This document shows, piece by piece, positions 1-6,340 of a stretch of 15,985 bases of DNA. The stretch comes from Bacteroidota bacterium (GTDB lineage: Bacteria; Bacteroidota; Bacteroidia; Chitinophagales; Chitinophagaceae): positions 1-15,985 of the forward strand of contig JAEZAM010000054.1 of NCBI GenBank assembly GCA_023430465.1, read 5' to 3'. How positions within the stretch are numbered: position 1 is the first letter of the stretch; every line of letters starts with the position of its first letter. The notes beneath the pieces were generated by a model that was not told the DNA's origin, did not search any database, and worked only from the letters and a program-made list of their open reading frames with translations. Made by a program: the position numbers and the translations under genes.

Positions 1-837
1 GAGTACACAGGTAAATTGCGTGAGATAAAAACGCCGGAAGAACTTTTACTAATTCGCAAGGCCGTTGAAATTTCCTGCCAGGGACAAAACGAAGTGATGA
101 AAGCTGTGCATGCAGACATGAGTGAACTGGAGATCCAGGGGCTGCACGAATTTGTCCATAAAAAATACGGCGCGGAATCGGTTGGTTACGGCTCCATTGT
201 CGGCTCCGGTGAGAACGGCTGCGTCCTCCATTATATGGAGAACACGAAAACGCGCATCGGAAAAGACATGATCCTGATGGATGTGGGCGCGGAATACCAT
301 GGCTACACGGCTGACGTTACCCGCACCATTCCCGCGGATGGCAAATTTTCTGCCGAGGAACGCGCGATATACCAGTTAGTCTATGACGCGCAGGAAGCAG
401 CGTTCAAGAAACTGAAAGATGGGGCAAAATGGAGCGACGCCGGCAACGCCGCAAAGGACGTAATCGCAGAGGGCCTGCTGAAGTTAGGTATCATCACCGA
501 TAAAAAAGAGGTCAACAAATACTATCCTCATGGACTCTCTCACCACATCGGGCTGGATGTCCATGACCGCGGATCGTCCCCGACCCTGAAAAAAGACATG
601 GTAATCACGATCGAACCGGGCATTTACATTCCCTCCGACAGCAAATGTGACAAGAAATGGTGGGGCATTGCGGTGCGCATCGAGGACGATGCCCTCATCA
701 CCCAGGATGGATATGAACTGCTTTCACACTTCGCCCCCCGCTCGATCGAGGACATTGAAAAACTGATAGCACAGAAATCAGCACTTGATGATTTCAAATT
801 GCCACCCCTTAAATCTACCGACAAGAAAGGATTTTAA
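1..837 (+). CDS. pepP: M24 family aminopeptidase P (Xaa-Pro aminopeptidase), C-terminal part
   Basis: The frame is open to the left edge (in-frame codons from base 1 read E-Y-T-G-K-L-R-E), so the true start lies outside the window. About 278 residues are visible, against roughly 430-460 for a whole aminopeptidase P, so this is the complete pita-bread catalytic domain without the N-terminal domain. Counting from the TTG at 16, the dinuclear-metal ligands are recognisable: the two Asp in MDVGAEYHGYTADVTRT, the His in HGLSHHIGLDVHDRG, the Glu in TIEPGIYIP and the Glu in VRIEDD. The family removes an N-terminal residue preceding proline, usually with Mn2+, in the cytoplasm. The gene ends 17 bases before a strong hairpin terminator. 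The family call is firm; only peptide specificity (Xaa-Pro versus prolidase) is open, and the SHHIGLDVHD context favours aminopeptidase P. Confidence 0.93.
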   Translation, partial: EYTGKLREIKTPEELLLIRKAVEISCQGQNEVMKAVHADMSELEIQGLHEFVHKKYGAESVGYGSIVGSGENGCVLHYMENTKTRIGKDMILMDVGAEYHGYTADVTRTIPADGKFSAEERAIYQLVYDAQEAAFKKLKDGAKWSDAGNAAKDVIAEGLLKLGIITDKKEVNKYYPHGLSHHIGLDVHDRGSSPTLKKDMVITIEPGIYIPSDSKCDKKWWGIAVRIEDDALITQDGYELLSHFAPRSIEDIEKLIAQKSALDDFKLPPLKSTDKKGF

Positions 838-854
838 GAGCTCTCTTCATACTG

Positions 855-884
855 AAAATGCCGCCGGTCACCCGGCGGCATTTT
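855..884. terminator. Bidirectional intrinsic terminator between aminopeptidase and lipoprotein genes
   Basis: A perfect 13-bp stem (AAAATGCCGCCGG at 855-867, CCGGCGGCATTTT at 872-884) closes a TCAC loop. The A-run on the left and T-run on the right give a U-tract on both strands. It lies 17 bases after the aminopeptidase stop and 61 bases beyond the stop of the convergent lipoprotein gene, so it can serve both. The rest of 838-945 shows nothing further. Confidence 0.9.
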
Positions 885-945
885 GTATTTTATATCCTTA
901 CTTGAATTTTAAATAAACCAAAGAAATCTATTGCAGCTGAGGCGT

Positions 946-2418
946 TTAAGGATACGTTACGGAGAACGATCCGGCAGTAACCGGAACGAGGTTTCCGAGG
1001 TCATCGACGGCCTGCCCGGAGAACGTCCCGGACATTGTTTTCGTCGCTACGTTATGCGTGGTCACGGTGGCGGTCATCGTATTTGTTGGCAGGCCCGGGT
1101 GAGCGAGGTACAGATCCGAGGCTACCGTTTCAAATCCAAACAACGCAATATTGGCCGTTGGAGGGTTGGGTGAGGTCATCGAATAATTCTCGCCACTGTT
1201 TATCACCCCACTCAGATCGCCGAACTCCATCGCAAAGAGATCACCTGCCGGGGTTGCTCCCTCGAAATAAAAACCGATTGCTGGCGGAACACTATTATCA
1301 AACTCAGAGTAGTCGATTGTGCCGGTATACGTTGTTCCGTTCAGGGTGAAACTGAAAGTTCCTGCGGTCTGGGCAGTGGCGTCATCCACCGTGATCTCGA
1401 CGCTGCATGCCGCTGTGCCGGCGGTAACCGGCAACTGGAAATCACCGGCAGCCGTAGGTGTGCCGGATCCGGTCAACTGGATTGTCTGAACACCTGTGGC
1501 CGTGAAATTTCCTGAACCCGTAAAGGTCATTCCATTTATCGACCCCGAAATATCATATGCCCCAGGAGCTCCTACATTTACATTGAGATCGATCGTGTTG
1601 GTACCATCCAGCGGCGTGCCGACTTCAAACGTTCCGTTGGTGGACGATCCCGCGCAATTGATAGTAAACGTTGCCGGGCCGGTGACTACAACATCAAAAC
1701 TGCAGCTACTTGACCCGGCTGTCACAGGTATGTTGGTCGTTCCGGGTGCAACTGGTGTTCCGCCAGCTGCGAGCGTAATAGTAGCGGGGCCCGTAGCGCC
1801 CAGGGTTCCCGTACCGCTGAAGGTCATCCCATTGCTGGCAACCGTGGTGATGGAATAGGTTCCTATCGTCGTCACATTTACATTCAATATTACTGAGTGC
1901 GCCCCACCAATAGGCGTGCCTGCGATATAGGTCCCTTGTACCACCGCCGCATTACAGGCACCCGGTCCACCGACAAGGGTAAACTCGGCCGGACCTGCAG
2001 CACCTGCAGGTAAGGTTGTTACAGCCACCACACAGGTGGAAGCTCCATACGTAACCACGAAATTGTGAATCCCTTCATCGAACGGCGTTCCCGCACCTTT
2101 CAATTTCACCAACTGTACTCCCGTCGTGGAAAAAAGCCCGGTGGCCCGGAAGAAAACACCATTCACAGTGTCCGTATAAATGGTATACGCCCCGGTTTGG
2201 GTGACATCAACACTGACTTCAATAAAATTCAGGTTGCCATCCAGCGTGGTTCCCTCCTCGTATGCACCCGCAACCGTTTTGGGCAGGCAATCGCCCGTCA
2301 CGTCGCTTTGCAGCGAACCGACCGACGCGGTTCCCCCGGTCTCAATGCTCAACTCTTTTTGACACGACTGTAATACAAGGAAAGCGGATACAAGAAAGAA
2401 ACCACAAAGTCTTTTCAT
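946..2418 (-). CDS. Lipoprotein with three tandem Cys-bracketed repeats and a DUF6252-like C-terminal domain
   Basis: A 490-residue protein of unknown function. Residues 1-18 form a lipoprotein signal ending LVLQSC, with Cys19 as the lipidated residue. The following QKELS resembles the QK-acidic export signal described for surface lipoproteins of Capnocytophaga, so cell-surface display is plausible but inferred. Three repeats follow (about residues 44-143, 155-247, 255-345). Each opens and closes with a Cys (C44/C129, C155/C239, C255/C338; spacing 83-85), and shares a G-T-x-x-x-GTPLDG start, LNVNV, NGMTF-x-G-x-G and GTP...PVTAG elements. The pattern suggests beta-sandwich modules, each closed by a disulfide. 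The last 140 residues have FTLNGTTYTGTI and MSGTFSGQA...TAGSFSVTYP, like the DUF6252-type domain common in Bacteroidota lipoproteins. Low Lys/Arg and high Thr/Gly/Ala content fit an extracellular adhesive or structural role; no catalytic motif is seen. It is transcribed alone. Confidence 0.85.
   Translation of the reverse strand: MKRLCGFFLVSAFLVLQSCQKELSIETGGTASVGSLQSDVTGDCLPKTVAGAYEEGTTLDGNLNFIEVSVDVTQTGAYTIYTDTVNGVFFRATGLFSTTGVQLVKLKGAGTPFDEGIHNFVVTYGASTCVVAVTTLPAGAAGPAEFTLVGGPGACNAAVVQGTYIAGTPIGGAHSVILNVNVTTIGTYSITTVASNGMTFSGTGTLGATGPATITLAAGGTPVAPGTTNIPVTAGSSSCSFDVVVTGPATFTINCAGSSTNGTFEVGTPLDGTNTIDLNVNVGAPGAYDISGSINGMTFTGSGNFTATGVQTIQLTGSGTPTAAGDFQLPVTAGTAACSVEITVDDATAQTAGTFSFTLNGTTYTGTIDYSEFDNSVPPAIGFYFEGATPAGDLFAMEFGDLSGVINSGENYSMTSPNPPTANIALFGFETVASDLYLAHPGLPTNTMTATVTTHNVATKTMSGTFSGQAVDDLGNLVPVTAGSFSVTYP
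1384..2289 (-). repeat. Three tandem protein repeats of about 90-100 residues inside the lipoprotein gene
   Basis: The coding units lie at about 2289-1990, 1956-1678 and 1656-1384. They share the order Cys, GTPLDG, LNVNV, G-x-Y-x-I, NGMTF, G-x-G, Q-x-I-x-L, GTP, PVTAG, Cys. Units 2 and 3 are closest (NGMTFSGTG and NGMTFTGSG; both have LNVNV and PVTAG). Unit 1 is more diverged (NGVFFRATG), so unit 2 or 3 is the likely recent duplicate. Confidence 0.8.
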
Positions 2419-2490
2419 AACAGGTTATTAATGATCGCTAAAATTATAATTAATTTCCCAGCCCCGACGGAAGGGCTCTACAAAAACTTA

Positions 2491-2523
2491 TTGTGTAAAC
2501 TGACAAGAAGCTGCATAATTTTG
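2491..2523 (+). promoter_or_regulatory. Sigma-ABfr-type promoter for the rhodanese-thioredoxin gene
   Basis: TTG at 2491-2493 and TAATTTTG at 2516-2523 match the Bacteroidota -33 and -7 elements, with a 22-base spacer (slightly long). The -7 element ends only 4 bases before the ATG at 2528, so transcription should start at or beside the start codon. The 109-base divergent gap (2419-2527) also holds a small AGCCC/GGGCT inverted repeat (2460-2477). No clear promoter is seen for the lipoprotein gene on the other strand. Confidence 0.45.
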
Positions 2524-2527
2524 TTGC

Positions 2528-3220
2528 ATGATCCGCTTCCTGTCAACCTGCCTGTCACTCCTCCTCGTGTTTGCTGCGCATGGACAGCAGCCCACAAAGA
2601 CCCTCCTTAGCCCCGCGGGTTTTCAATCGCGACTGACTGATAGCACTGTTCAACTGCTCGATGTCCGCACTGCTGCCGAGTTCCGCCGCGGCGCGCTGCC
2701 CCACGCCATGCAGGCCAACTGGAATGACAGTGCTGAGTTTAACCGCAGAATCGCGCACCTTCAGAAAGATCGGCCCGTCTATGTATACTGCCAGGTTGGT
2801 GGCCGCAGCGCTGCAGCCGCTACATTGCTGGCCAAAAATGGGTTTCAGGTGTTCGAATTGGAAGGGGGGCTAACCAACTGGACCAGGGCCGGACTCCCTC
2901 TTCTTGCCGCGGCTACAGTAGAACAGTTAAAGCGGAAAGATTTCGACAAGCTTGTATCTGCCAATGAGATCACCCTGGTGAGTATCGGCGGCCCCTGGTG
3001 TCCGCCCTGCCGGACCATGCAACCGGTGCTTGATTCCCTGCAAAATGATAAGTCCCTTTCCTTTCACCTGGTCAATGTCGATGCCGGCATCCATACCAGC
3101 CTGTTGGAAAATCTCGGGGTGGAAGCATTACCTACATATATTGTTTACAAGGGAGGAAAGGAAACCTGGCGGTCTGCAGGTGTTCAGCCCATCGAAACCC
3201 TTAGAACGGCTCTTCGTTAA
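2528..3220 (+). CDS. Secreted rhodanese-thioredoxin fusion protein
   Basis: A 230-residue exported protein. Residues 1-19 are a signal peptide (hydrophobic LSLLLVFAAHG, then QQ). Residues about 24-125 are a single rhodanese domain with LLDVRTAAEF and the active loop CQVGGRS (catalytic Cys88), ending in the typical LEGGLTNWTRAGLP. Residues about 130-230 are a thioredoxin fold with GGPWCPPCRTM (redox pair Cys158/Cys161) and the cis-proline LPTY (Pro202). A sulfurtransferase joined to a dithiol oxidoreductase suggests persulfide transfer or reduction of envelope substrates; that coupling is inference. The ATG at 2528 is fixed by the signal peptide and by the promoter directly upstream. The next gene follows after 40 bases on the same strand and is probably co-transcribed. 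Confidence 0.9.
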   Translation: MIRFLSTCLSLLLVFAAHGQQPTKTLLSPAGFQSRLTDSTVQLLDVRTAAEFRRGALPHAMQANWNDSAEFNRRIAHLQKDRPVYVYCQVGGRSAAAATLLAKNGFQVFELEGGLTNWTRAGLPLLAAATVEQLKRKDFDKLVSANEITLVSIGGPWCPPCRTMQPVLDSLQNDKSLSFHLVNVDAGIHTSLLENLGVEALPTYIVYKGGKETWRSAGVQPIETLRTALR

Positions 3221-3260
3221 TGCCGGTATTTTAATTATCTTTTGGGCAATCAACTGCATT

Positions 3261-4274
3261 ATGAAAAACGCCCGCGCACTGTTTGTCTCCCTGCTTTCAA
3301 CCATAACATTAATTGCTTACGGCCAGACACCCTCGGTCGAGATACTCACATCCGGTACAAAAACCAGCCTCCGCGGGTTAAGTGTTGTCAACGAAAACAT
3401 CATCTGGGTGAGCGGTAGCAACGGCAGTGTTGGCAAAAGTGTTAATGGAGGTAAAAGCTGGAGTTGGATGAAAGTCAATGGTTTTGAAAAATCTGAGTTT
3501 AGAGATATTGAGGGCTTCAATGGAAATGTTGCAGTCATTCTCGCCATCGGAGAACCTGCCCATATATTGAAAACTACCGATGGTGGTCAGTCCTGGAAAG
3601 TCGTTTATGAAAATAAAACGAAGGGAATGTTCCTGGATGCAATGGACTTTGCTGACAACCAGAAAGGCATGATCATCGGTGACCCGATCAATGGAAAAGT
3701 ATTCATCGCAACCACGGAAGACTCTGGTAACACCTGGCAGGAATACAGTAATCCGCCGGCAGCCGACAGCGGGGAAGCTTTTTTTGCGGCCAGCGGGACC
3801 AACCTGCGGTATTTCGGAAAAGATGATTTTTACCTGGTGAGCGGTGGCACCAAAAGCCGCCTGATGACCGGCAAAACTACCACCTCGCTGGATCTTCTCC
3901 AGGGCCTGGAGTCTACCGGGGCAAACTCCATTGACCTCTATGACCCCACCGGCAAAAGGATAATTATAGTTGGAGGTGATTTTGCAAAAGACTCGATCAC
4001 CGGGGGGAATTGCCTTTACACCACCAACGGTGGCAAAACCTGGAAAAAGCCAGAGGTACCGCCGCATGGCTACCGCTCCTGCGTGGAGTATCTGTCCAAA
4101 AAAGCACTTCTCGCCTGTGGGATCAACGGAGTGGATTATTCATCCAACGGCGGGCGAACCTGGACCTGGATCAGCAAAGAGGGTTTCAATGTATGCCGGA
4201 TAGCCCGGGTCGGTTCCGCCGTTTACCTGGCCGGAAATAACGGAAAGATCGCCCGGCTCACCTGGAGCAAATGA
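3261..4274 (+). CDS. Secreted YCF48/BNR-repeat beta-propeller protein
   Basis: A 337-residue protein with a signal peptide (about 1-21, LITLIAYG then QTP). Five Asp-box/BNR motifs are visible: SVNGGKSW (60-67), TTDGGQSW (105-112), TEDSGNTW (152-159), TTNGGKTW (254-261) and SSNGGRTW (294-301). This is the pattern of YCF48-like propellers related to the photosystem II assembly factor and to sialidase propellers. Homologues in Bacteroidota are often labelled oxidoreductase without evidence. No sialidase catalytic residues are evident, so a binding or assembly role is more likely. The frame is open back to 3030, but the part before 3261 only shadows the thioredoxin gene; the ATG at 3261 begins a clean signal peptide. 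TATCTTTT at 3236-3243 could be a weak -7 element. The stop codon touches the stop of the convergent gene. Confidence 0.85.
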   Translation: MKNARALFVSLLSTITLIAYGQTPSVEILTSGTKTSLRGLSVVNENIIWVSGSNGSVGKSVNGGKSWSWMKVNGFEKSEFRDIEGFNGNVAVILAIGEPAHILKTTDGGQSWKVVYENKTKGMFLDAMDFADNQKGMIIGDPINGKVFIATTEDSGNTWQEYSNPPAADSGEAFFAASGTNLRYFGKDDFYLVSGGTKSRLMTGKTTTSLDLLQGLESTGANSIDLYDPTGKRIIIVGGDFAKDSITGGNCLYTTNGGKTWKKPEVPPHGYRSCVEYLSKKALLACGINGVDYSSNGGRTWTWISKEGFNVCRIARVGSAVYLAGNNGKIARLTWSK

Positions 4275-4865
4275 TTACTTGAGATTGTCCAGAATTTCCT
4301 GGACGGTTGGCCGCTTCTTATAATCCTGGTTGAAATACCGGTAGGTCACATACCCTTCCTTATCGATGATATAAACGGCCGGAATGGGCAGGAACTTGCC
4401 ATTTGGCCCGTTATTCTCCTCTATCTTCAATCCTGAGTTCCGGTAGCGGGTCAATACGTTCTCCGGGACCTCGTATTCCACGTCATAAGCCTTCATGATC
4501 TTGAGCTTCTCATCCGAGATGATCGAAAAGGAGGCCTTTGTCTTCTCAGCCACTTTTTGCACATTTTCAGGTAACTCGGGTGAAACAGCGATCACCGTTG
4601 CCCCTTTTGCCTGGATCAGTTCCAGGGAATCCGACAGCCGCTGCAATTGCTTGTTGCAATACGGGCACCACTGGCCACGGTAGAATACCAGAACGACCTT
4701 GCCTTTCTTCAGCAGGTCTTTCAAACGAATCTCATTACCCTGCTGGTCCTTGCCCTTAAAGTCAGGCGCCTTTGAATTGATAAAAAGCCCTTCCGGGGCC
4801 TCCTGGGCACGAAGTCCCAACGTAGCAACAACAAGGAAAAACGCGAGTGCAAGAAAACGTTTCAT
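4275..4865 (-). CDS. Secreted AhpC/TSA (peroxiredoxin-like) thioredoxin-fold protein
   Basis: A 196-residue exported protein: signal peptide 1-20 (LALAFFLVVATLGLRA, then QEAP), then a thioredoxin fold. APDFKGKDQQGNEIRLKD is the usual AhpC/TSA opening and FYRGQWCPYCNKQL (62-72ff) carries Cys67/Cys70, as in the peroxiredoxin-like-2 subfamily, which has a CxxC. AVSPELPENV and PAVYIIDKEGYV are the later family strands. It probably reduces peroxides or acts as a dithiol reductase in the periplasm; the CxxC rather than a lone peroxidatic Cys leaves that open. It is convergent with the YCF48 gene without any spacer, so no dedicated terminator is possible between them. Upstream, TAGTTTTG lies on the minus strand at 4892-4885. 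Confidence 0.88.
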   Translation of the reverse strand: MKRFLALAFFLVVATLGLRAQEAPEGLFINSKAPDFKGKDQQGNEIRLKDLLKKGKVVLVFYRGQWCPYCNKQLQRLSDSLELIQAKGATVIAVSPELPENVQKVAEKTKASFSIISDEKLKIMKAYDVEYEVPENVLTRYRNSGLKIEENNGPNGKFLPIPAVYIIDKEGYVTYRYFNQDYKKRPTVQEILDNLK

Positions 4866-4884
4866 AAGTATAAATTACTGGTGA

Positions 4885-4892
4885 CAAAACTA
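4885..4892 (-). promoter_or_regulatory. Possible -7 element for the peroxiredoxin-like gene
   Basis: On the minus strand this reads TAGTTTTG, a perfect match to TAnnTTTG, 19 bases before the ATG. No good TTTG is seen at the expected distance (nearest is GTTC), so this is a partial match only. Confidence 0.3.
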
Positions 4893-4989
4893 AAACCTCG
4901 TTCCGGATATATGAACGATTTCCATATTATTAACAAATTGTCATTTTCAGTATTTTTACCCGCTTTACGGAAACCCTAAACTGACTGCA

Positions 4990-5244
4990 ATGTCTAATAC
5001 CCACGAAAAGAAATTTATTATAAATACGATGCTTGGGCTTATCCTTACCACCGGTGGGATCTCGGCGATCATTTACGCTGCGATCACCAAACCGAATGAA
5101 CAGGACTGGGTTTTCTGGGCAATCATCTCCGCTATCTCTTTCAATGCCGGTCTCCTGTTTCTCGGCAGTGCGGTCATCCATAAAGTAAAAGCTGACCTTA
5201 TCCGCCGGCAGAAGAGCAAGCCAAGGCCGGATAAAATGGACTGA
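4990..5244 (+). CDS. Small two-helix membrane protein of unknown function
   Basis: 84 residues. Two hydrophobic segments are visible, about 9-31 (FIINTMLGLILTTGGISAII) and 41-64 (WAIISAISFNAGLLFLGSAV), joined by a short polar loop TKPNEQD. A strongly basic tail follows (KVKADLIRRQKSKPRPDK), which by the positive-inside rule places both ends in the cytoplasm. I do not recognise the family. The gene stands alone between divergent and convergent neighbours. TATTTTTA at 4951-4958 resembles a -7 element but has no partner. Its stop TGA directly abuts the convergent cutC stop (TGATCA). Coding status rests on the coherent membrane topology and the tight fit between neighbours. Confidence 0.7.
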   Translation: MSNTHEKKFIINTMLGLILTTGGISAIIYAAITKPNEQDWVFWAIISAISFNAGLLFLGSAVIHKVKADLIRRQKSKPRPDKMD

Positions 5245-5976
5245 TCATTTTTCCAAGGCAGCACGTAGTTCACGCACATCCACAGGGTGGATCACATTGC
5301 GCATGGTTGTTTCTTCATCATCCGCAAAAGCAGGATTGATGTATTCTATCGGTGATCGTTGTACAGCGCGAAGGGATGTATGAAACTCACGGCAGCCGGT
5401 TTCCTCCGCGAGCTGCCGGATATTTGTTTTGCGGACACCGCTGCCCGGCATGATGATGATACGTTCGTCAGCCAGCCGCTGCAATTCTTTAATCACGCCG
5501 ATGGCTTCCGGTGCAGTCTTTTTTAACCCGGACGTTAGTATACGCTCACAGCCGGTGCGGATCACGACCTCGAGCGCCGCAAATGAATCGTTACAACGGT
5601 CAAATGCACGGTGATAAGTTACCCCGAGCGGATAAGCCAGTTCCACCAGTTCCGCTGTGCGGTCATAATCGACGGAACCATTTTTGTGAAGCAGGCCGGT
5701 GACCACGCCATCACAACCGAGCTCTTTGCAAAGGCGGATATCGGTCTTCATCATTTCGAATTCCTCCTCCGTATAACAAAAATCACCGCCACGTGGCCGG
5801 ATAATGGGATAAATGAGTACATCAAAATCTTCCCTGCAATGCCGGATATGTGCATAGGATGGCGTCGTGCCTCCCTCTCCCATGTTCGCGCAAAGTTCGA
5901 TCCTGTCAGCGCCACCGTCCACGGCAGACTTTGTCGTGCTGTAATCGGAGGTTGCTATTTCAATCGTGTATGCCAT
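5245..5976 (-). CDS. cutC: CutC family protein (copper homeostasis protein CutC)
   Basis: 243 residues, the usual length for this TIM-barrel family. Signature segments occur in order: ADRIELCANMGEGGTTPS (23-40), PIIRPRGGDFCYTEEEF (57-73), LGCDGVVTGLL (87-97), GVTYHRAFD (118-126), RILTSG (145-150), IIIMPGSGV (173-181) and EFHTS (197-201). CutC was named from a copper-sensitive E. coli mutant, but its biochemical role is not settled. Here it is the third gene of a minus-strand operon after glycosylasparaginase and a DUF486 protein, beginning 3 bases after the DUF486 stop, with no other copper gene near. The context hints at glycan-related metabolism rather than metal handling; that is inference. 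It ends exactly at the stop of the convergent small membrane protein gene. Confidence 0.93.
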   Translation of the reverse strand: MAYTIEIATSDYSTTKSAVDGGADRIELCANMGEGGTTPSYAHIRHCREDFDVLIYPIIRPRGGDFCYTEEEFEMMKTDIRLCKELGCDGVVTGLLHKNGSVDYDRTAELVELAYPLGVTYHRAFDRCNDSFAALEVVIRTGCERILTSGLKKTAPEAIGVIKELQRLADERIIIMPGSGVRKTNIRQLAEETGCREFHTSLRAVQRSPIEYINPAFADDEETTMRNVIHPVDVRELRAALEK

Positions 5977-5979
5977 GAT

Positions 5980-6316
5980 TTATCCAAAGCGTTTTGTAAA
6001 AGTAAAATAGACAGCGCCCAGCAGCAGTGCAAAACTGACAAGGTATTTCCAGTGAAAACTTTCCTTCATCACAAATACTGCAAACACACCGAATACCGTG
6101 AGGGTGATTACCTCTTGGATGATCTTTAGTTCGAACAGGCTGTAACCTGCCTTATGCCCGATCCGGTTTGCAGGCACAGCCAGGCAATATTCTATCAGGG
6201 CAATCAGCCAGCACCAAGACTGCCTTCCATAGCGGCCAGCCTTCGTATCGGAGATGAAAGTACCAGGCAAAGGTCATGAAGACATTGGAGGCGATCAGCA
6301 AAAGAATAGTACGCAT
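5980..6316 (-). pseudogene. DUF486 (DMT superfamily) membrane protein gene with an apparent frameshift
   Basis: The N-terminal part is encoded from the ATG at 6316: MRTILLLIASNVFMTFAWYF, then HLRYEGWPLWKAVLV, a classic DUF486 beginning. It then runs out of frame to a TAA at 6152-6154. The rest lies in another frame as WLIALIEYCLAVPANRIG, then LFELKIIQEVITLTVFGVFA, ending YFTFTKRFG before the stop at 5980. The two frames join at about 6209-6222 (minus strand GTCTTGGTGCTGGCTG) by a net shift of +1 or -2 bases; with two bases restored the product would be 112 residues, the usual family size, with four helices. Both halves are well conserved, so the break is recent or a sequencing/assembly error. 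The TTG-started frame at 6270 has a nonsense N-terminus and should not be taken as the protein. It is the middle gene of the glycosylasparaginase-cutC operon (24 and 3 base gaps). Confidence 0.85.
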
Positions 6317-6340
6317 GAGAACCGGGTATGTTGGTATAAT

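Noticed and set aside
3030..3260. Upstream extension of the YCF48 gene frame.
   Set aside because: It only re-reads the thioredoxin domain in another frame; the ATG at 3261 starts a proper signal peptide.
3378..4067. A long open frame on the minus strand opposite the YCF48 gene (and similar ones at 13319-13963 minus, 5611-6129 plus, 15360-15881 plus).
   Set aside because: They lie wholly antisense to clear genes (mainly), have no domain logic, signal peptide or promoter, and arise from codon bias of the real gene.
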